Below, one piece after another: positions 32,353 to 40,057 of a stretch of 63,682 nucleotides of DNA (the first letter of the stretch is position 1; each line of letters starts with the position of its first letter). The stretch lies in contig NZ_JAGIQL010000017.1 of NCBI RefSeq assembly GCF_017813245.1, positions 1-63,682 on the forward strand, in the 5' to 3' direction. The notes beneath the pieces were generated by a model, which worked only from the letters and a program-made list of their open reading frames with translations, was not told the origin of the DNA and did no database searches. The stretch is from Streptomyces montanisoli. Lineage in GTDB: Bacteria; Actinomycetota; Actinomycetes; Streptomycetales; Streptomycetaceae. A program made the position numbers and the translations under genes.

Positions 32353-34686
32353 ATGACCACCGCCGAAGCCCACTCACCCACGTCCAGCGCCCTCGACGAC
32401 GGCTCCCTCGATGTCCTGCGTGAGGTCGAGGACCGTGTGCTGTGGCTGTCCAGCGCCATCGTGCACCACGCGAACCGTGTCAGGCCCAACTCCTCGGGGC
32501 TCAAGGTCGGGGGCCATCAGGCCTCCTGCGCCTCCATGGTGTCGATCATGACCACCTTGTGGTTCCGGCACCTGCGACCCGGGGACCGGGTCTCGGTCAA
32601 GCCACACGCGTCGCCGGTCCTGCACGCCGTCAACTACCTTCAGGGCAGGCTCGATCCCCGCTTCCTGCCCACGCTGCGAGCGTTCGGCGGTCTGCAGAGC
32701 TATCCGAGCCGGTCGAAGGACCCCGATACGGTCGACTACTCCACCGGCTCCGTCGGCATCGGTGCCACTGCCACCATCTGGGGCGCCGTCGCCCGCCGGT
32801 ACGTCTCCTTCGATGCCGGCACCCCGGGCGGCCGCCAGTACGCGCTGGTCGGGGATGCCGAGCTGGACGAGGGGGCGGTCTGGGAGGCCGTGCTCGACCC
32901 GCAGGTCGCCCATCTCGGTGAGCTGGTGTGGATCGTCGACCTCAACCGGCAGTCGCTGGACCGCGTCGTGCCCGGCATCTCCGCCGGCCGGCTGGAGGGC
33001 ATGTTCGCCTCGGCCGGCTGGCAGGTACTCACCCTCAAGTACGGCAGGCTGCTCGATGAGTTGTTCGCCCGCCCCGGCGGCGGCGAGCTGCGCCGCCGTC
33101 TCGACGCCATGCCCAATCCGGAGTACCAGCGGCTACTGCGCTGCTCGGCGGCCGAGCTCCGTGAACGCCTTCCCGGGGAGGGCGCCGGCTCGCGGCCCGT
33201 CGCCGCACTCCTGTCGCAGCTGGACGACCCGACCCTGATGCGAGCGCTGCGCAACCTGGGTGGCCACGACATGGCCGCCCTCGACGCGGCGATCGGCTCG
33301 GTCGAGGACCACCGTCCCACCGTGATCCTCGCCTACACCGTGAAGGGCCACGGCCTGCCCACCGAGGGGCATCCGCAGAACCACTCCTCGCTGCTGACCG
33401 AGGACCAGATGCTGGAGCTGGCATCCCGGACGCACGCCGATCCCGCACGCCCCTGGGACGCCTTCCCCGCCGGATCGGCCGCCGGACGCCTGTGCGCCGA
33501 CGCCGGGGCACGGCTGAACCGTGAGCCGATCGAGCCGAAGGCTCCCCCGCTCGTGCCCACCGACATCGGCCGGACGCCCACCGGCACCGCGACCACCCAG
33601 GGCGCCCTCGGCCGCGTGCTGCTCGACCTGACGCGCGCCGCTCCCGAGGCGGCACGCCGCGTCGTCACCGTAAGCCCTGACGTCAGCTCGAGCACCAACC
33701 TGGGCGGCTGGGTCAACAAGGCGGGCGTCTGGGCGCCCACCGAGCGCGTCAACTGGTTCCACGACGACGCCGAGACGCTGCTGCACTGGCGCGAGAAGCC
33801 CACCGGCCGGCACATCGAACTCGGGATCGCCGAGACCAACCTCGTCGGCCTGCTCGGCGAGCTCGGCGCGACCTGGAGCCGATGGGGCGCACCCCTGCTG
33901 CCCATCGGCGTCCTGTACGACCCCTTCGTGCAACGCTGCCTGGAACCTTGGTCGTTCGGCATCTACGCCGGAGGCCAGTCCATCCTGGTGGGCACTCCCT
34001 CGGGCGTCAGCCTGGCTCCGGAGGGCGGCGCCCACCAGTCCATCACCACGCCGTCGCTCGGCATCGAGCAACCCGGCTGCACGGCCTGGGAGCCCGCCTT
34101 CGCGCTCGACACCGAGTGGACGCTGCTGGCCGCGCTGTCCCGCCTGGGCAAGCCGGACGGCGCGTCCGCCTATCTGCGGCTGTCCACCCGGCCCGTCGAC
34201 CAGTCACTCGCCCGGGTGCCCACCGATCCCGCCGCCCGTGAGCGCCGCCGCCGCCAGGTCGTCGCCGGCGCATACCCGCTGCGCCGTACCGGCAGCCCGC
34301 GGGTCACCATCGCCGCCATGGGCGCCATGGTCACCGAGGCCCTGGCGGCGGCCGACCGTCTCGCACAGCAGGGCACCGCGGCGGACGTCGTCTGCGTCAC
34401 CAGCCCCGGTCTGCTGTTCCGGGCCCTCGACAGCCGCATGGGCCACGGGCACGCGGACACCTGGGTCCTCGACCAGGCCTTCCCCGCGGATCGCGCCACT
34501 CCCCTGGTCACCGTGCTCGACGGCCATCCGCACACCCTGTCCTTCCTCGCAGGGATCCACCGGGTCCCCGTGTCCACTCTGGGGGTCACGCGGTTCGGGC
34601 AGTCCGGCTCGCCGGACGACGTCTACCGCCATCACGGCATCGACACGGACAGCATCGTGTGCGCTGCCCTGGACCTGACGGAGTGA
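32353..34686 (+). CDS. Pyruvate dehydrogenase E1-like (AceE-type) thiamine-diphosphate enzyme
   Basis: This 777-residue homodimeric-type E1/transketolase-like protein has an N-terminal ThDP domain (LKVGGHQASCAS, VKPHASPVLHAVNYLQGRLD and the ThDP/Mg motif ALVGDAELDEGAVWEA with its distal Asn in DLNRQ). The pyrimidine-binding domain has HIELGIAETNLVG and PEGGAHQSITTPS, and a transketolase-type C-terminal domain follows. It is shorter than housekeeping AceE (about 880-920 residues), so it is probably a specialised paralogue that decarboxylates pyruvate or another 2-oxo acid from the pathway. No E2/E3 genes are adjacent. AGGAGG precedes ATG 32353 by 11 bases. A copy of the 59-bp element follows its stop. 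Confidence 0.85.
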   Translation: MTTAEAHSPTSSALDDGSLDVLREVEDRVLWLSSAIVHHANRVRPNSSGLKVGGHQASCASMVSIMTTLWFRHLRPGDRVSVKPHASPVLHAVNYLQGRLDPRFLPTLRAFGGLQSYPSRSKDPDTVDYSTGSVGIGATATIWGAVARRYVSFDAGTPGGRQYALVGDAELDEGAVWEAVLDPQVAHLGELVWIVDLNRQSLDRVVPGISAGRLEGMFASAGWQVLTLKYGRLLDELFARPGGGELRRRLDAMPNPEYQRLLRCSAAELRERLPGEGAGSRPVAALLSQLDDPTLMRALRNLGGHDMAALDAAIGSVEDHRPTVILAYTVKGHGLPTEGHPQNHSSLLTEDQMLELASRTHADPARPWDAFPAGSAAGRLCADAGARLNREPIEPKAPPLVPTDIGRTPTGTATTQGALGRVLLDLTRAAPEAARRVVTVSPDVSSSTNLGGWVNKAGVWAPTERVNWFHDDAETLLHWREKPTGRHIELGIAETNLVGLLGELGATWSRWGAPLLPIGVLYDPFVQRCLEPWSFGIYAGGQSILVGTPSGVSLAPEGGAHQSITTPSLGIEQPGCTAWEPAFALDTEWTLLAALSRLGKPDGASAYLRLSTRPVDQSLARVPTDPAARERRRRQVVAGAYPLRRTGSPRVTIAAMGAMVTEALAAADRLAQQGTAADVVCVTSPGLLFRALDSRMGHGHADTWVLDQAFPADRATPLVTVLDGHPHTLSFLAGIHRVPVSTLGVTRFGQSGSPDDVYRHHGIDTDSIVCAALDLTE

Positions 34687-34707
34687 CCCGGCCTTCCCCG
34701 CTCCGGA

Positions 34708-34766
34708 GGGTTGACACCGACGGAGTGCGCGTTTCACTATCCATGAAGTCAGTGCATATTAGTGAA
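34708..34766. promoter_or_regulatory. 59-bp duplicated promoter/operator element, copy B
   Basis: This copy is 50/59 identical to 25261-25319, again beginning GGGTTGACACCGACGGA and ending TGCATATTAGTGAA. The inverted repeat is degenerate here: TTTCAC is kept, but the right half reads ATGAAG instead of GTGAAA. It lies directly upstream of the amidohydrolase at 34778 and starts 21 bases after the E1-like gene stop. Confidence 0.75.
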
Positions 34767-34777
34767 ACGGAGCCGTG

Positions 34778-35740
34778 ATGCGGACCATCGGCCTTGAGGA
34801 GCACTTCGTCACACCCGAGCTGGTGGGTCACGGCACCTCGTCGGCTTCGATCCTCCAGCCGGACAAGTGGCGGGAGGCCTCCCGGCGGCTGCTGGACGTC
34901 ACCGGCGAGCGGCTGGCCGAGATGGACGCGGCCGGGCTGGACATGCAGGTGCTGTCCCTCAACTCCCCCGGTATCCAGGCCGAGACGGACGCGGCAGCCG
35001 CGGTGGCACAGGCGGCGGCGGTGAACGAGCTGCTCGCCGGCGTGGTGGCGGACCAGCCCGACCGGTTCGCCGGCTTCGCCGCACTGCCGCTTCAGGACCC
35101 GCAGGCCGCCGCCAAGGAGCTGGAGCGCTCGGTGACCGAACTGGGCATGCGCGGAGCGCTGGTGAACGCCCACACCCAGGGCACCTACCTCGACGACCCC
35201 CGCCTGCGCGTGGTGTGGGAGCGCGCCGAGGGCCTCGACGTACCGCTCTACCTGCATCCCGCCAACGGCGTCGGAACGCCCCATGTCATCGAGGGGCACC
35301 CCGAACTCGTCGGGCCCATGTGGAGCTGGGGCACGGACACCGCCTCGCACTTCCTGCGTCTCGTCTTCGGCGGCGTGTTCGACGACTTCCCGGAGGCCAA
35401 GCTGTTGCTGGGCCACATGGGCGAGGGGCTGCCCTACGCACTGTGGCGGCTGGACTCGCGCTGGGACTACCACAACCACCACGGAATCGAACTCGCCCGG
35501 GGCTACCCGTCGGAGTACGTCCGGCACAACCTGTACATCACGACCAGCGGCGTCTGCTCGGCCCCTCCGCTGCTGTGCGCACTGCTCGCGCTCGGCCCCG
35601 AGCACATCCTCTTCGGAACCGATTACCCCTTCGAGGACATGGCGACGGCCACCGAGTTCCTGCGTACCGCGCCGGTGAGCGAGGCCGACCGGACGAAGAT
35701 CGCCCACGGCAACGCGGAACGCCTGCTCCGTCTCCGGTGA
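34778..35740 (+). CDS. Amidohydrolase-2 family, gamma-resorcylate/dihydroxybenzoate decarboxylase-like
   Basis: This 320-residue protein has the altered N-terminal metal motif GLEEHFVTP (Glu-x-His in place of His-x-His), typical of gamma-resorcylate and related non-oxidative aromatic decarboxylases. Also visible are LYLHPANGVG, LLLGHMGEGLP and LFGTDYPFEDM with the catalytic Asp. The ATG at 34778 is chosen over GTG 34775 because GGAG at 34769-34772 is too close to the latter. The 59-bp element is its promoter. An ALDH gene follows 101 bases downstream. Decarboxylation of a hydroxybenzoate-type acid is the best guess. Confidence 0.85.
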   Translation: MRTIGLEEHFVTPELVGHGTSSASILQPDKWREASRRLLDVTGERLAEMDAAGLDMQVLSLNSPGIQAETDAAAAVAQAAAVNELLAGVVADQPDRFAGFAALPLQDPQAAAKELERSVTELGMRGALVNAHTQGTYLDDPRLRVVWERAEGLDVPLYLHPANGVGTPHVIEGHPELVGPMWSWGTDTASHFLRLVFGGVFDDFPEAKLLLGHMGEGLPYALWRLDSRWDYHNHHGIELARGYPSEYVRHNLYITTSGVCSAPPLLCALLALGPEHILFGTDYPFEDMATATEFLRTAPVSEADRTKIAHGNAERLLRLR

Positions 35741-35841
35741 CAGCGCGCCGCACCCAGCAGCAGGCGACGCCACGGTCCGGCGCACACCCGCCGCTCGCCC
35801 TCCCCTCCGTCTCGAGCAAGGACAAGCAAGGAGTTGCCGGT

Positions 35842-37302
35842 ATGGCCCGCGAAGACACCGCACGACACTGGATCGACGGAGAGTGGACCGGTTCACACCG
35901 AACCTCCGACAGCGTCGACCCTGCCACGGGCGCAGTGATCGGCACGTACGCGGAAGCGGATGCCGAGCTGGGGCAGGCCGCGATCGACGCGGCGCACCGC
36001 GCCTTCACGGACGGGCCCTGGCGCTCGGACCCGATGGTGCGGGCCACTGCCCTGAGCCATCTCGCCGACGCGTACGACCGGCGTATGGACGAGGTCGTCA
36101 GCACCCTGTGCGAGGAGAACGGAAAGCTGCGGCCCGAAGCGGGCTTCGAAGCGCACTTCATCCTCCGCGCGCTGCGTTTCGCGGCGGGACTGGCTCTGCA
36201 GCCGCACGGCCGGGTCACGGACACCCACCCGGGCCGTCAGGCCTTGTCGATCCGGCAGCCCGTCGGCGTGGCCGGGATCGTGGTTCCGTGGAACTCCCCC
36301 GCCTACCTCTGTATCCGCGCGCTCGCCCCGGCGCTGGCGGCAGGATGCACGGCGGTGGTGAAGATGCCCGGGCAGGCGGCGCGCACCGCGGCTCTCATGA
36401 GCGACATCCTGGCATCTGTTCCCGAGTTGCCGAAGGGGGCGGTCAACGTCCTCGTCGAGTCCGGCTCCGACGTCGCCCGGCTGCTGGTCGGATCCCCGCG
36501 GGTGCCCGTGATCAGCTTCACCGGCAGCACCGCCACCGGACGCCTCGTCGCCCAGGGCGCGGCGGCGCACTTCAAGCGGGTGGGGCTGGAGCTCGGCGGC
36601 AAGACCCCGCACCTGGTCTTCGCCGACGCGGACCTGGAGGCGGCGCTCGCCACCGCCGTCCAGTCGTGCACCGTCTTCGCCGGGCAGTTCTGCATGACGG
36701 GCAGCAGGGTCCTGGTCCAGCGGGAGATCGCCGACGACTTCACCTCGGCTCTGGCCCAGCGGCTGGAGAGTGTGCGTCCAGGGCCGGCCTCCGACCCGGC
36801 CAGCCAGATCGGCCCCCTCATCGACAAGGCGTCGGTCGCCCGGGTCGACGCCCTGGTGGAGGCCGCGATCGCGTCCGGCGCCAAGCCGCTCGTCCGCGGC
36901 GGCCCCAGCACGCGTCCCGAACTCCAGGACGGCGCCTTCTACCACCCCACGCTCCTCGCGGTCTCCGACTCCTCGCTCCCGATCGTGCGTGAGGAGACGT
37001 TCGGGCCCGTGCAGACGGTCCAGGTCTTCGACACCGAAGCGGAGGCCGTCAGCCTCGCCAACGACAACGAATACGGGCTCAGCGCATGCGTGTGGACCCG
37101 GGACGCGGACCGCCCGATGCGCGTGGCGCGGCAGCTCGACGCGGGGCTCATCTCCGTCAACAGCTGGGCCAACCTGACCGTCGAGTTCGAGGAGGGCGGC
37201 TTCAAGTCCAGCGGCGTGGGCCGGCTGGGGGGTCTCGCCTCCCTGGAGGACTTCCTCGAGTACAAGCAGATCACCCAGGACTACGCGCCGTTCGGCGGAT
37301 GA
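35842..37302 (+). CDS. NAD(P)-dependent aldehyde dehydrogenase
   Basis: This 486-residue ALDH superfamily member has the co-factor/oxyanion Asn in VVPWNSPAYL, SFTGSTATGR, the catalytic Glu in ELGGKTPHLVF (about residue 250) and the nucleophilic Cys in FAGQFCMTG (about 284). EETFGPVQTVQVF is near the C-terminus. It should oxidise an aldehyde, such as a muconic semialdehyde from meta cleavage, to the acid. The chosen ATG 35842 has AAGGAG nine bases upstream. It continues the plus-strand operon 34778-39910. Confidence 0.9.
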   Translation: MAREDTARHWIDGEWTGSHRTSDSVDPATGAVIGTYAEADAELGQAAIDAAHRAFTDGPWRSDPMVRATALSHLADAYDRRMDEVVSTLCEENGKLRPEAGFEAHFILRALRFAAGLALQPHGRVTDTHPGRQALSIRQPVGVAGIVVPWNSPAYLCIRALAPALAAGCTAVVKMPGQAARTAALMSDILASVPELPKGAVNVLVESGSDVARLLVGSPRVPVISFTGSTATGRLVAQGAAAHFKRVGLELGGKTPHLVFADADLEAALATAVQSCTVFAGQFCMTGSRVLVQREIADDFTSALAQRLESVRPGPASDPASQIGPLIDKASVARVDALVEAAIASGAKPLVRGGPSTRPELQDGAFYHPTLLAVSDSSLPIVREETFGPVQTVQVFDTEAEAVSLANDNEYGLSACVWTRDADRPMRVARQLDAGLISVNSWANLTVEFEEGGFKSSGVGRLGGLASLEDFLEYKQITQDYAPFGG

Positions 37303-37328
37303 GCCAACCTTCCGGCAGGAGGCCACAG

Positions 37329-38249
37329 ATGGCCAAGCAACGCGAACCTCTGATCTTCGAGGTCGACGGGCACAGAATAACGGCAGTGACCGCCGGTCCC
37401 GCCGAACCGACCGGCAAGCCCCTGATCGCCGCCCTCCACGGCGGCACGTACACGGCGCGCTACTTCGATGTCGCGGGCGCGCCCGAGGGCTCCTTCCTCG
37501 ACGTCGCCACCGCGCACGGCTACCCGGTCGTGGCCTTCGACCGCCCGGGTTACGGAGGCAGCACGCCTCTGGAGCCGGACGCCAACACCTTCACCCGGCA
37601 CGCGCGACTGCTCGGTGACGCCATGGCGCAGGCGGCGGCACGCCTCGCGGCCGGCAGTGTGTTTCTGCTCGGCCACTCGATCGGCGGCATGATCGCCCTG
37701 ATGATCGCCGCCTCGGATCCCGGGTTCCCCCTGATCGGTGTCTCGGCGACCGGAATGGGTGCCGTCATCCCGAGCGGCGGAGCGGCGGAGGCCCTCGGTT
37801 CCCTTCCGCCCGACGAGACCGTGGACCTGCCGTACCAGGAGCGGGACAAGGTGATGTTCGGCCCGGCACACACGTACAGGAGCGAGGGGCTACGGCAAGC
37901 GCACGAGTCCTACGCGCCCGTGCCCGTACGGGAGTTGGTACAGGCCCCGGCCTGGCCGAGGGAGCATCTGCCCACCGTCGCCCCCCGGGTCGCCGTTCCC
38001 GTGCACAACGCGCTCGCCGAGTACGACGCGCTGTGGAGCAGCGGCCCGGAGAACGTCGCCCGATTCGCCGCGCTGTTCACGGCGGCCCCCTTCGTCGACG
38101 CGAGCGTCGCCCGGGGCACCGGCCACTGCATCGACCACCACACACTCGGCCACGCGCTGCACCTGCGCCAGCTCGCGTTCGCCGAGGAGTGCGCACACTG
38201 GGCCGCGACGCGGCAGACGGCACCGCGTACAGCAGGGGACGAGGGGTGA
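37329..38249 (+). CDS. Alpha/beta hydrolase (possible meta-cleavage product hydrolase)
   Basis: This 306-residue alpha/beta-fold hydrolase has the oxyanion region LHGGTYTARYF, AFDRPGYGGSTP, the nucleophile elbow LLGHSIGGMIAL (Ser about 117), an acid in AEYDALW and the catalytic His in GTGHCIDHHTLGH. AGGAGG precedes ATG 37329. It lies 26 bases after ALDH and overlaps the flavoprotein start by four bases (GTGA), so it is in the same operon. Hydrolysis of a C-C bond in a ring-cleavage product or of an ester substrate is plausible. The HGG form rather than HG suggests an esterase-like oxyanion hole. Confidence 0.82.
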   Translation: MAKQREPLIFEVDGHRITAVTAGPAEPTGKPLIAALHGGTYTARYFDVAGAPEGSFLDVATAHGYPVVAFDRPGYGGSTPLEPDANTFTRHARLLGDAMAQAAARLAAGSVFLLGHSIGGMIALMIAASDPGFPLIGVSATGMGAVIPSGGAAEALGSLPPDETVDLPYQERDKVMFGPAHTYRSEGLRQAHESYAPVPVRELVQAPAWPREHLPTVAPRVAVPVHNALAEYDALWSSGPENVARFAALFTAAPFVDASVARGTGHCIDHHTLGHALHLRQLAFAEECAHWAATRQTAPRTAGDEG

Positions 38250-39910
38250 CGTCGTCGGCCGGCGACACGCGCCTGCCGCGGCACGTCCAGGTCCTCATCG
38301 CCGGCGGCGGACCCGTCGGACTCGCGGCAGCCGTCGAGCTCGGGCGCCGTGGCGTCGACTGCCTGGTCGTCGAGGTGCGCCCCACCGTCTCCAGGGCCCG
38401 GCCGCGGTGCAAGACACTCAACGTGCGCACGATGGAACACCTGCGCCGATGGGGCCTGGCCGACCGGCTGCGGGCGCGGGCGCCCCTGCCCGTGTCCTGG
38501 TCCCAGGACGTCGTGTTCTGCACCTCACTGGCCGGCCGGGAGCTGTCGCGCTTCACGGGTGTCCTCGGGCTCGCCGCGGAAGGCGATCGCTTCCCGGAGA
38601 CCGGCCAGCAAGCGCCGCAGTATGTCCTGGAGGAGGTCCTTCGCGAGGCGGTGGAAGAACTCGGCGCGTGCCGGCTCGTGCTCGGGTCGCGGGTCGTCGC
38701 CGTGAGCCAGACCGACGACATGGTGTCCGTGACCGTCGAGAACGGCTCCGGGCAACGGAGCACCGTCACCGCCGACTTCGTGATCGGCTGTGACGGGCCG
38801 CGCAGTGTGGTGCGCGAACAGATCGGCTCCCGCTATGTGGGCGGGGAGTTCCTGCGCCCGAACTTCGGCATGGTCTTCGAGAGCACCGGCCTCTGGGACC
38901 ACGTCCGCCACGGGCCGGCCGTGCAGTACTGGATCATCAATCGTTCCGCTCCCGCGCTGGTGGGTCCGCTGGACCGGAGGAACACCTGGTGGGCCATCGC
39001 CTTCGGCGTCGACCGGGAGACCGGGGAACGCGAGGCGCACCGCATCATCGACGGCGTGGCGGGCCGGCACGTGCCGGCCGAGGTGGTCTCCACCGACCCG
39101 TGGACCGCGCGGATGCAGATCGTCGACCGCATGCGGCACGGCAGGGTGTTCCTCGCCGGTGACGCCGCGCACCTCAACCCCCCGTTCGGTGGCCACGGAC
39201 TCAACACCGGCATCGGCGACGCGGTCGACCTGGGCTGGAAACTCGCGGCCTCGCTGGCGGGCTGGGGCGCGCCCGGCGTGCTCGACAGCTACGAGAGCGA
39301 ACGGCGCCCCGTTCAGGAACGCGTCATCCGCGAGGCGACCGCCAATATGCGCGTGCTCTCCACCGAGCTGCTCGCCGACAACCTGGACGAGACCGGCCCG
39401 GCGGGCGAGGAGGCCCGCCGGGCCGCGGGCGCGCGCATCCAGGAGACCAAGCGGGCGGAGTTCCACTCGCTCGACCTCGTCCTGGGACTGCGCATCCCCG
39501 CCTCGCCGATCCTCCCCGTGGGCGGCAAGGGCTCGGCAGGCGAGGCACGCAAGGGCGCCCGCCTGCCCCACGTGTTCCTCGACGACGGTCGTTCCCTGTA
39601 CGACCTGCTCGGGGACGGACTGACGCTCCTCGCCCTCGGGGGCCGCGGGCCGGAGGTGACGGCCGTCGAGGAGGCGGCGCGCGTACGTGGCGTTCCGCTG
39701 ACGGTGGTGAATCTGCCGGAGGCGGCGTCGAGCGCCTACGCCCGGCGGCTGGGCGCCCGCCTGCTCCTGGTGCGCCCGGACCAGGTCGTCGGCTGGCTGG
39801 GCGGCGAAGCCCCCGGGGACGCGCTCGCCCTCGTCGACACGTTGAGGGGCTGCCCGCGGCAGAGCGCGGCACCGCGAGCTGGTCGACGCCCTCGACCGGC
39901 GGGACCGTGA
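38246..39910 (+). CDS. FAD-dependent aromatic hydroxylase, 3' end altered
   Basis: This is a class A flavoprotein monooxygenase with AGGGPVGLAAAVELG (FAD ADP part), GCDGPRSVVRE (DG motif), FLAGDAAHLNPPFGGHG (FAD ribityl part) and a thioredoxin-like C-terminal domain (SLYDLLGDGLTLLALGG). The start is GTG 38246, overlapping the previous stop (GTGA). The last 20 or so residues (PRQSAAPRAGRRPRPAGP) are unlike the family. In another frame the same DNA encodes the end of a GntR/FCD regulator, so the native 3' end seems to have been lost at about 39855-39866. The catalytic parts are complete and the protein may still work. It is the last gene of the operon. Confidence 0.83.
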   Translation: MTSSAGDTRLPRHVQVLIAGGGPVGLAAAVELGRRGVDCLVVEVRPTVSRARPRCKTLNVRTMEHLRRWGLADRLRARAPLPVSWSQDVVFCTSLAGRELSRFTGVLGLAAEGDRFPETGQQAPQYVLEEVLREAVEELGACRLVLGSRVVAVSQTDDMVSVTVENGSGQRSTVTADFVIGCDGPRSVVREQIGSRYVGGEFLRPNFGMVFESTGLWDHVRHGPAVQYWIINRSAPALVGPLDRRNTWWAIAFGVDRETGEREAHRIIDGVAGRHVPAEVVSTDPWTARMQIVDRMRHGRVFLAGDAAHLNPPFGGHGLNTGIGDAVDLGWKLAASLAGWGAPGVLDSYESERRPVQERVIREATANMRVLSTELLADNLDETGPAGEEARRAAGARIQETKRAEFHSLDLVLGLRIPASPILPVGGKGSAGEARKGARLPHVFLDDGRSLYDLLGDGLTLLALGGRGPEVTAVEEAARVRGVPLTVVNLPEAASSAYARRLGARLLLVRPDQVVGWLGGEAPGDALALVDTLRGCPRQSAAPRAGRRPRPAGP

Positions 39911-39953
39911 CGAGTCACTGCGGCTCATCCACGAGCACAGCACCAGCCATTGA
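39867..39953 (+). pseudogene. Remnant of a GntR/FCD regulator (last 28 codons)
   Basis: In the frame ending at TGA 39951-39953 the DNA reads RHRELVDALDRRDRDESL then RLIHEHSTSH, a typical last helix of an FCD-domain GntR protein (HxELxDALxxRDxxxAxxLIxEH). No upstream part of such a gene is present. The first 44 bases overlap the last codons of the flavoprotein in a different frame. It marks a deletion or recombination junction. Confidence 0.6.
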
Positions 39954-40022
39954 TCCGCTGACGGGTCGAATTGCTGGGCGTAAGAGCCCGGCATGGAGCC
40001 AAGGGCAGCAGACTTCTGTTCT

Positions 40023-40057
40023 TTCAACGGAGTAATTGCAGCCTCTAAAGTTGCGCC
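40023..40057 (+). promoter_or_regulatory. Putative promoter of a leaderless ROK transcript
   Basis: TTCAAC (40023-40028) and TAAAGT (40046-40051) are spaced by 17 bases. The ATG of the ROK gene is seven bases after the -10 box and no Shine-Dalgarno is present, so the transcript probably starts at or near the A of the ATG. Confidence 0.5.
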
